Shown here piece after piece: positions 57,706 to 64,000 of a stretch of DNA of 64,000 nucleotides (the first letter of the stretch is position 1; every line of letters begins with the position of its first letter). The notes under the pieces are model-generated. The model saw nothing but the letters and a program-made list of their open reading frames with translations, was not told where the DNA came from and did no database searches. The stretch spans positions 1,996,001-2,060,000 of the forward strand of contig NZ_CP033365.1 of the NCBI RefSeq assembly GCF_013170825.1, given 5' to 3'. The translations under genes were made by a program, and so were the position numbers. This stretch comes from Mesorhizobium sp. NZP2298. Lineage in GTDB: Bacteria > Pseudomonadota > Alphaproteobacteria > Rhizobiales > Rhizobiaceae.

Positions 57706-58899
57706 ATGACGATGTCCAAGCCGGTTTTCGACCGTTTGGGACTTGGCCTGTGGATCGGAGCGTTCCTGGTCGTTCTTGTCCTGGTCTTGTGGTCACCCCA
57801 TACGCGGACGGTCTGGCAAGCCTATATAGACGGCAGCGAGGCGCTGCTGGCCCACCGGCCGCTCTACAATATCCAGTCCGAGATGGGATATCTCTATGCG
57901 CCGGCCTTTGCCGCGCTCTATGTTCCGATAGTGAAGCTCGGCCCGCATCTGGGCGGCCTGGTGTGGCATACTATCGGTTTCGCGGCGCTGACCTTCGCCG
58001 CGATGCGGCAGGTGCGCAAACTCGGCGGCGGGGAATTGCCATGGCTGCTTTCCTTCGGGCTGTTCCTTGCCCTGCCGATGGCGCTGGGTGCGATCCGCAA
58101 CGGCCAGGCGACAATCCTTTTGACCGGTGCCTGCTGGCTTGTCACTTTGTCGGCGCTCGAAGGGCGGCGCGCCGAAACCTTCTTCTGGGCTTCGCTTGCC
58201 ATCATAGCCAAGCCGACCGCGATCATCATGCTCTTGCTGGTGGGAGCCCTGCGTTTCCGGCTGATACCGGTGCTTGTGCTGGCGGTACTGTTCGTGCTCG
58301 CCTTACCCTACGCTTTCGCGCCCGCCGGCTATCTCAACGACCAATATCGTGCTTTCGCCGGGATGCTGACCGCGATGGCGGTCGACAACACCAGCCATTT
58401 TGTCCCCACCGACTTCACGGCGCCGTTCACCAAAATGGGGCTGCCCATCCCGGAATTCGGCGCCACGATCGTGCGCATCGTCATGGCCCTGTTTACGCTT
58501 TCAGCCGTCATCTGGTTTGACCGCAAGCTCGAACGCGGAACGGCTGGCCTCGCCATCTTCCTGACGGCGACGTTCTACATGTGTGTCTTCAACCCGCGCG
58601 TCGAGCCCAACACCTATGCCATGATCGCCGTGCCCGCCGGTCTCGCTATTGCCCTGTTGTGGCGCGAGGAACGAGGCGGCATGTTGGCCTCGGTGCTGTC
58701 CGTGATGCTGTTCCTGACAGGATTGACGGGCGTCGAGCGCCATATCCAGGATTTCACGTACCCCTGGTTCCGGCCGATCGCGGTCACCCTTATCGCCAGT
58801 TCCCTGATCTGGTGGTTTTGGGCGAGATCCGGCGACAAGGGGGCGCGAGACATGATGACGCGAGGCAAGGTGATGAATGAAAGGCCTGCAAATGGCTGA
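57706..58899 (+). CDS. GT87 family glycosyltransferase (DUF2029-like), polytopic
   Basis: A roughly 397-residue integral membrane protein with about ten helices of the GT-C fold. The first external loop holds an acidic pattern (YIDGSEALLAHRPLYNIQ) of the sort that forms the catalytic site of GT87 polyprenyl-phosphate-sugar-dependent transferases, followed by GYLYAPAFAALYVP and the HxxP-like interior segments. It starts the four-gene cassette; ATG 57706 follows GGGGTG. Its end overlaps the start region of the GT2 gene. Confidence 0.85.
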   Translation: MTMSKPVFDRLGLGLWIGAFLVVLVLVLWSPHTRTVWQAYIDGSEALLAHRPLYNIQSEMGYLYAPAFAALYVPIVKLGPHLGGLVWHTIGFAALTFAAMRQVRKLGGGELPWLLSFGLFLALPMALGAIRNGQATILLTGACWLVTLSALEGRRAETFFWASLAIIAKPTAIIMLLLVGALRFRLIPVLVLAVLFVLALPYAFAPAGYLNDQYRAFAGMLTAMAVDNTSHFVPTDFTAPFTKMGLPIPEFGATIVRIVMALFTLSAVIWFDRKLERGTAGLAIFLTATFYMCVFNPRVEPNTYAMIAVPAGLAIALLWREERGGMLASVLSVMLFLTGLTGVERHIQDFTYPWFRPIAVTLIASSLIWWFWARSGDKGARDMMTRGKVMNERPANG

Positions 58900-59878
58900 G
58901 TCGCGGCCTGTTCTCGACATCGTGGCGCCGTTCTTCAACGAGGCGCAATCGGCATCGGCTTTTGCCGCATTGCTCGACAAGCTTGAAGCCGCGGTGGCGC
59001 AGCGTTTCGGCATGGAGCTCCACAAGATCCTGGTCGACGACGGCAGTCGCGACGATGGCGCCGAGCGGTTTTCGCGGGCGCTGTCGGGTTCCTGGGAGAT
59101 CGTGCGGCTCAGCCGCAATTTCGGCAAGGAGGTCGCGGTGCTCGCCGGCCTCGACCGGTCGCGCGGCGACATGGCGCTGGTCATGGACGCCGACCTTCAG
59201 CATTCGATGGACACCAGCCTGAAGATGATCGCCGAGCTGGTGGAAAACCCCGATATCGATGTCGTCTACGCGCAGAACGACCGCCGGGAGGCGAGCTGGC
59301 GGCGCAGCCAGCTGGCGCGGCTTTTCTATAGCCTGATCAACAGCAGCCAGCGTTTCGACATTCCCGAGAATGCGGGTGATTTTCGCGTCATGCGTGGTGC
59401 CGTGGTGCGCGCGCTGACGAGCCTGCGCGACAAGCGGCGCTTCAACAAGGGCCTGTTCGCCTGGGCCGGCTTCCGCCAGAAAGCCATACAGTATTCGCCG
59501 GAGAACCGTGTCACCGGGAAGTCGAAATGGAGCCGGCTCAACCTGATCGCCTTCTCGCTGGAAGGGTTTACCTCCTTTTCCGTCATTCCGTTGCGCATCA
59601 TCAGCCTGAGCGGGATGTTGGCGGCGTTGGCGGGCCTTGTCTACGGAGCCAAAGTCTTCTTCGAGGTGATGTTCTACGGCATCGCCGTTCCCGGCTATCC
59701 CAGCCTCATGGTCGCCGTCGTCCTGCTTGGCGGCCTCAACCTCACCTTGCTTGGCCTGATCGGCGAATATGTCTGGGTCACGCTCTCGGAAAGCAAGGAC
59801 CGGCCGGTCTATATCGTGCGCGATGTCATGCGCGGCGAGATGGCCCCTGACAGGCCGCCGGGCGCTTCCGGAACATGA
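58877..59878 (+). CDS. GT2 family glycosyltransferase (polyprenyl-phosphate sugar synthase type)
   Basis: A 333-residue enzyme: cytosolic GT-A domain (VAPFFNEAQS, KILVDDGSRDDG, the DXD-like MDADLQHS and ENAGDFRVM) then two C-terminal membrane helices (LSGMLAALAGLVYGAKVFF and LVAVVLLGGLNLTLLGLIGEYVW), the layout of GtrB/ArnC/DPM-type enzymes that load a sugar onto undecaprenyl phosphate. Start ATG 58877 or 58892. It overlaps both neighbours (with the GT87 gene at its start, and by ATGA with the next gene). Confidence 0.9.
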   Translation: MKGLQMAESRPVLDIVAPFFNEAQSASAFAALLDKLEAAVAQRFGMELHKILVDDGSRDDGAERFSRALSGSWEIVRLSRNFGKEVAVLAGLDRSRGDMALVMDADLQHSMDTSLKMIAELVENPDIDVVYAQNDRREASWRRSQLARLFYSLINSSQRFDIPENAGDFRVMRGAVVRALTSLRDKRRFNKGLFAWAGFRQKAIQYSPENRVTGKSKWSRLNLIAFSLEGFTSFSVIPLRIISLSGMLAALAGLVYGAKVFFEVMFYGIAVPGYPSLMVAVVLLGGLNLTLLGLIGEYVWVTLSESKDRPVYIVRDVMRGEMAPDRPPGASGT

Positions 59879-60690
59879 CGCGGCGCATCCGCCTGATCGC
59901 CGACGATTACGGCCTGGCGCCCGGCGTCTGCGCTGGGATTCTCGACCTGCTCGATCGCGGTCGCCTGACCGGCACCAGCTGCATGACAGGCTTTCCGGAA
60001 TGGCCTGACGCGGCGGCGCGTATAAAGCCGCTGTGCGGCCGCGCGGCGGTCGGTCTGCACCTGACCCTTACCGACCAGCCGGCCGTCACCGGTCGGTCGA
60101 GCCTGGCGCCGGAAGGCCGGCTGCCGCCGCTGCGTTCGCTGGCATTGCCGGTCCTGCGCGGCCGCGTCGACGCGTGGGACGTCCATGCCGAGCTCGACGC
60201 GCAGTACAACCGCTTCATCGAGGCGTTGGGCCGCCAGCCTGACTTCATAGACGGGCACCAGCACGTGCATTTCCTTCCGGCCGTGCGCACATGGCTGCGG
60301 GCGCGTTTTTCCGAAGGCGGCAGGCCGGCGCTGCGTGGTGCTCCGGCAATTGGCGGGGCCGCCGTGGCGTCTAAAGTGGCGGCAATCGCTGCCTTGGCCG
60401 TCGGCTTCAACCGATCGATGGCGCGCGCCGGCTTCATCGTTTTCGAGCCGCTCGCCGGCATCTACGACTGGCGGCAACCTGAGAGATTTGCCCCCGTTCT
60501 GCAGGCTGCTGTCGAAGCACTGCCGCAACGAGGCCTGTTCATGTGCCATCCCGGCCATGTCGACGAGACGCTGCGGGCGCGCGACCCGATGCAAAGCGTG
60601 CGCGAGGTGGAATTCTCGGTCCTGGCCTCGGACGCGTTCGGCGCGAGCCTGGCCCGCGCCGGTGTCGAGATCATGGACGGCAAGGGATGA
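59875..60690 (+). CDS. ChbG/HpnK/NaxD family carbohydrate deacetylase
   Basis: A 271-residue YdjC-fold metal-dependent deacetylase. Metal and catalytic residues are visible: IADDYG (Asp10, Asp11), GLHLTLTD (His62) and DGHQHVHF (Asp126, His128, His130, His132). This family includes ChbG (chito-oligosaccharides), HpnK (hopanoids) and NaxD (undecaprenyl-phosphate-GalNAc in Francisella). The overlap with a polyprenyl-sugar synthase and GtrA makes the NaxD-like role most likely. ATG 59875 overlaps the GT2 stop; its own stop overlaps the GtrA start. Confidence 0.88.
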   Translation: MTRRIRLIADDYGLAPGVCAGILDLLDRGRLTGTSCMTGFPEWPDAAARIKPLCGRAAVGLHLTLTDQPAVTGRSSLAPEGRLPPLRSLALPVLRGRVDAWDVHAELDAQYNRFIEALGRQPDFIDGHQHVHFLPAVRTWLRARFSEGGRPALRGAPAIGGAAVASKVAAIAALAVGFNRSMARAGFIVFEPLAGIYDWRQPERFAPVLQAAVEALPQRGLFMCHPGHVDETLRARDPMQSVREVEFSVLASDAFGASLARAGVEIMDGKG

Positions 60691-61094
60691 GCGGCGTGGA
60701 TCAGCCCCGCCGTTCGACCGGCAGCAAGATCGTGCGCTTTGCCATTGTCGGGCTGGCGAACACGGCCATCGACCTTGCCGGCTTTTTCCTGCTGCTCAAG
60801 CTGCATGTCTCGCCGCTCCCGGCCAATGTCGTCTCATGGTCCATCGCCGTCGTCTTCTCTTTCGTGGCCAATGGCTTCTGGTCGTTCGAGCGCAACCACG
60901 CCATCCGGCTGCATGACGCTTTCCTGCGTTTCGTCTCGCTTGGGGCGCTGATTTCGCTCGGCGTTTCCAGCCTGTCGATAGCACTCTTCGCCGGCATCAC
61001 CGGCGTGTGGCCGGCCAAGATCGGCGGTGTCATTGTGGCCGCGGTGCTGAATTTCCTCGCCGCGCGCTGGTCGATCGAAGGCCGGCTCAAGTAG
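60687..61094 (+). CDS. GtrA family membrane protein (putative polyprenyl-sugar flippase)
   Basis: A 135-residue protein with four membrane helices (VRFAIVGLANTAIDLAGFFLLL, ANVVSWSIAVVFSFVANGFWSF, FLRFVSLGALISLGVSSLSIAL, KIGGVIVAAVLNFLAARW), the classical GtrA pattern including VGxxNTxxD and FxxNxxWxF. GtrA proteins are believed to move undecaprenyl-phosphate-linked sugars across the inner membrane. It ends the cassette and overlaps the deacetylase gene (ATGA). Confidence 0.9.
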   Translation: MSGVDQPRRSTGSKIVRFAIVGLANTAIDLAGFFLLLKLHVSPLPANVVSWSIAVVFSFVANGFWSFERNHAIRLHDAFLRFVSLGALISLGVSSLSIALFAGITGVWPAKIGGVIVAAVLNFLAARWSIEGRLK

Positions 61095-61157
61095 CGGCAC
61101 TATCTTCCCTGACGAAGCCGCGGGTGGAAAACAGCCATCCCGTTTCCCGGATTTTGC

Positions 61158-64000
61158 CTACTCCGCCGGCTCCATATTGGTGTAGGCGGCTTCCTCGAGC
61201 TCGCGCTTGAGGCGTGCCTCCTCATGGGTCTTCGGGGTGACGAAGCGGCCAAGCAGGAGGTAGGCGACCGGCGTCAGGAACAGCGTCGAGATGGTTGCCA
61301 GCCCCAGCCCGCCGACGATCACCCAGCCGAGCGCCACGCGCGCCTCGGCGCCGGCGCCGGCGGCCAGCACCAGCGGCACGCCGCCAAGTATGGTGCAGAT
61401 CATCGTCATCATCACCGGCCGCAGGCGGATGATCGAAGCTTGCTCGATCGCCTCGCGCACGCCGAGCCCGCGGTCGCGCAGCTGGTTGGCGAATTCGACG
61501 ATCAGGATGCCGTTCTTGGCCATGACGCCAACCAGCAGCACCAGGCCGATCTGGCTATAGGCGTTGAGGCTGGTGCCTGACAGCAGCAGGGCGAAGATCG
61601 CACAAGCAAGGCCGAGCGGCACCGTCGCCATGATGATGACGGCGCTGACGAAGCTTTCGAACTGCGCGGCCAGCACCAGAAGGATGATGACCAGCGCGAA
61701 GCCGAAGATGGTGACCATGGCGCTGTTGGTTTCGCCCAGCGTCGCGGCCTCGGCCAGCGGCAGGATGCGGCTGCCCGGCGGCAGCAGCGGCGTGGCGATC
61801 TCCTCGGCGCGGCTCAGCGCGTCGCCAAGCGCGAAATTGCCCGACAGGTTGGAGGTGATGGCCACCGATGGCTGCTGTTGCTCGCGCGACAGCGACGGCG
61901 GCACGGCGCGTTCGGTCAGCTTGGCGATGGTCGACATCGGCACGAAGCGGCCGTCGCCCGTCTTCAGGAAGACATTTTCAAGATCGGTCGGATCGTTGAT
62001 CGGATTGGTGGTCGAGACCAGTTTCACGCCATAGCTGCGGTCGGCGATGTAGACGTCGACGACATCATTGCCGTCGAGCATGGCCTGCATGGTGTTGGCG
62101 AGCCCCGTAATGTCGATGCCAAGATCGGAGGCGCGCTCGCGGTCGATGGCGACGGCCAGCTGCGGCTGCGTCGGGTCGATCGACAGGCGCGGCGTCTGGA
62201 AGCGCGGGTCCTTCTGCATCTCGGCGATGATCTTGACCGCCGCGTCGCCAAGCGCCTTGCGGTCGTTGCCGACCAGTGCGAACTGCAGGCCGTTGCCGGC
62301 GCCGCGGATGCCAAGGCTGTTGGGCTGCACCGGGAAGATGCGCACACTCGGCACCTGCCTGGTCAGCTGGCTGATCTCGGCCATGATCTCCTGCTGGCTG
62401 CGGCTGCGCTCGTTCCAAGGGGCGAGCGTCATCACCATGAAGCCGGAATTGTACGAGCCGTTCTGACCGGCATTCTCGAAGGTTGAGCGGATCTCGCCGG
62501 AATCGCGCATCGGCTGGATCAGCTTCTCGATCTTCTGCATCTGCTGCGTCGTGTAGTCGAGGCTGACGCCTTGAGGGGCATTGATGCGCAGCAGCACCGC
62601 CGCGCGATCCTCGGTCGGCGTCAGTTCCTGGCGGATGGTGCCGAACAGGGTGAAGGCGGTGCCGGCAAACAGCACAGCGACCAGAACCACGATCCAGGGC
62701 GCGTCGAGGCAGGCGCGCAGCGCGCGCTTGTAGGTGGCATTCAACGCGCCACCGATACGGGCGCCGATGCCCTGGCCGCCTTCATGGTGGAGCGATGAGT
62801 TTGTCAGCATGCGCGAGGCGAGCATCGGACAAAGGGTCAGCGCCACCACGCAGGACAGGAGCACCGACATGGCAAGCACGAAGCCGAATTCGCGGAACAG
62901 GCCGCCCGTCTGGCCCGGCAGGAACGAGATCGGCACGAAGACGGCGACCAGCGTCAGCGTCGTGGCGACGACGGCGAAGAACACTTCCTGGGCGCCGAGC
63001 ACGGCGGCAGCGCGTGGTCCCATGCCTTCGTTGCGCCGTCGCACGATATTTTCCAGAACGACGATGGCATCGTCGACGACAAGACCCGTGGCCAGCACGA
63101 GGGCGAGCAGCGTCAGGATGTTGACCGAGAAGCCGGCCAGATAGATGGCGGCGATGGTGCCGATCATGGCGACCGGCATCGACAGGCCCGGGATCAGCGT
63201 CGCGCGCCAGTCGAGCAGGAAGACGTAGATGACGATCAGCACCATGGTGACGGACAGGCCGAGCGCGATCTCGACCTCGTGCACGGCGCCCTTGACGAAG
63301 ACGGCGTCGTCACTGGTGATCTTGATCGCCATGCCCTTGGGCAGGTTCTCCTGCAGTTTGGCGACGGCGGCCTGGACGCCGGTCGAAATGTCCAGCGTGT
63401 TCGATTCCGCCTGGCGGATGATGCCGATACCGATGCCGGTCTTGCCATCGGAACGCAACGTGGTCTGGCCGACATCGGGGCCGAGCGTGACAGTGGCGAC
63501 ATCGCGGATGCGCGTCGTGCCGCCGATGATGATGTTTTCGAATTCCTCGGGCGTGGTCACGTCGGCCGTGGTGCGGACGATCAGGTCCTGGTTGGTGGTG
63601 GTGATCGAACCGGCGGGCGAATCGAAAGCAACCGAGGCAAGGGCTGCCCTGAGATCGGCCACGGTGAAGCCAAGGCTGGCGAGCTTGTTCTGGTCGACGT
63701 CGATACGGAATATCTTGTCGCGGTCGCCATAGACCTGGACGTCGGCGACGCCAGGCACGGCGGCCAGTTCGTCCTCGATCTGGTCCTGGACCACCACGGT
63801 CATGTCCTGGATCGACATGCTGTCCGAGGTCACCGCCAGGCGCATCACCGGGTCGGAATTGGCATCGGCCTTGACGATGCGGGGCGGATCGGCCGTGTCC
63901 GGCATCTGATTGGCGACGCGGCCAACGGCATCGCGCACGTCGGAGGCGGCGACGTTGAGGTCGACACCGTCGTTGAACTCGATGGTGACACGGCTCGAGC
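61158..64000 (-). CDS. RND efflux transporter permease (AcrB/MdtB-like), 5' partial
   Basis: The frame stays open to the right window edge (TIEFNDGVDLNVAASDVRDAVG... is read through the end), so the N-terminus is missing. What remains, about 947 residues, covers most of an HAE-type RND pump: porter-domain segments, the membrane helices with FVLAMSVLLSCVVALTLCPMLASRML and VVDDAIVVLENIVRR (proton-relay Asp pair in TGLVVDDAIV), and the C-terminal LLVGVMAKNGILIVEFANQLRDRG. The terminal EEAAYTNMEPAE is hydrophilic. Substrates cannot be told; a membrane-fusion partner would lie upstream outside the window. Confidence 0.9.
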   Translation of the reverse strand, partial: SSRVTIEFNDGVDLNVAASDVRDAVGRVANQMPDTADPPRIVKADANSDPVMRLAVTSDSMSIQDMTVVVQDQIEDELAAVPGVADVQVYGDRDKIFRIDVDQNKLASLGFTVADLRAALASVAFDSPAGSITTTNQDLIVRTTADVTTPEEFENIIIGGTTRIRDVATVTLGPDVGQTTLRSDGKTGIGIGIIRQAESNTLDISTGVQAAVAKLQENLPKGMAIKITSDDAVFVKGAVHEVEIALGLSVTMVLIVIYVFLLDWRATLIPGLSMPVAMIGTIAAIYLAGFSVNILTLLALVLATGLVVDDAIVVLENIVRRRNEGMGPRAAAVLGAQEVFFAVVATTLTLVAVFVPISFLPGQTGGLFREFGFVLAMSVLLSCVVALTLCPMLASRMLTNSSLHHEGGQGIGARIGGALNATYKRALRACLDAPWIVVLVAVLFAGTAFTLFGTIRQELTPTEDRAAVLLRINAPQGVSLDYTTQQMQKIEKLIQPMRDSGEIRSTFENAGQNGSYNSGFMVMTLAPWNERSRSQQEIMAEISQLTRQVPSVRIFPVQPNSLGIRGAGNGLQFALVGNDRKALGDAAVKIIAEMQKDPRFQTPRLSIDPTQPQLAVAIDRERASDLGIDITGLANTMQAMLDGNDVVDVYIADRSYGVKLVSTTNPINDPTDLENVFLKTGDGRFVPMSTIAKLTERAVPPSLSREQQQPSVAITSNLSGNFALGDALSRAEEIATPLLPPGSRILPLAEAATLGETNSAMVTIFGFALVIILLVLAAQFESFVSAVIIMATVPLGLACAIFALLLSGTSLNAYSQIGLVLLVGVMAKNGILIVEFANQLRDRGLGVREAIEQASIIRLRPVMMTMICTILGGVPLVLAAGAGAEARVALGWVIVGGLGLATISTLFLTPVAYLLLGRFVTPKTHEEARLKRELEEAAYTNMEPAE

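Overview
The window is a GC-rich stretch of an alphaproteobacterial chromosome, most likely Mesorhizobium or a close Phyllobacteriaceae/Rhizobiales relative. The clues are the gene content (IalB-like protein, ubiE-ubiB-coaBC, BMP-type nucleoside importer, DUF982, DUF992 and DUF6894 proteins, a soxBDAG sarcosine oxidase operon, a thuAB-like pair) and mosaic intergenic repeats of rhizobial type. No insertion sequence, phage, CRISPR array or replication origin was seen, so most of it looks like core or long-resident DNA.

Layout. 1-5.2 kb: the 3' part of a huge glycine-rich autotransporter whose frame is broken near 1484-1509, then an IalB-like secreted protein. 5.2-9.2 kb (minus strand): ubiE, ubiB and a coaBC gene carrying an extra N-terminal FitA-like ribbon-helix-helix domain. 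9.3-20.6 kb: a nucleoside uptake and salvage locus (add and upp on plus; BMP binding protein, ATPase, two permeases, cdd, purine nucleoside phosphorylase and deoA on minus), with slyX, an anti-sigma-like gene and a GNAT gene between the binding protein and the ATPase. 20.9-27.5 kb: msrA, membrane proteins, tRNA-Ser(GGA), two tandem RiPP-leader-like micro-ORFs, an ArsR regulator, small DUF proteins, a Crp/Fnr regulator and a YciE/YciF-like protein.

27.7-36.0 kb: a complete high-affinity K+ uptake operon, kdpF-A-B-C-D-E. It has an extra micro-ORF before kdpF, an extra single-helix membrane protein between kdpA and kdpB, and a strong hairpin between kdpC and kdpD. 36-42.6 kb: an MFS transporter, two DUF992 paralogues, a TPR lipoprotein, rpsU, a SET-domain protein, an SDR and a HEAT-like protein. 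42.7-50.6 kb: soxB, an unrecognised gene, soxD, soxA, soxG, a small acidic protein, then thuA and thuB.

50.7-57.5 kb: a TetR-controlled acyl-CoA cluster (SDR, APH-type kinase, MaoC, SDR on minus; acyl-CoA dehydrogenase and quinone oxidoreductase on plus). It looks like a split-gene version of the ACAD10/ACAD11 4-hydroxyacyl-CoA pathway. 57.7-61.1 kb: a tightly coupled four-gene cassette (GT87-like, GT2, ChbG/NaxD-like deacetylase, GtrA) that I predict adds a deacetylated amino sugar to a cell-surface lipid. 61.2 kb to the end: an RND efflux pump cut off by the window edge.

The items most worth a second look are the RHH-CoaBC fusion with operator-like repeats upstream, the tandem YxxPxL micro-ORFs, the unknown genes embedded in the kdp and sox operons, the split ACAD10/11-like cluster and the NaxD-like cassette. 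All functional calls come from reading the sequence; no database search was run.
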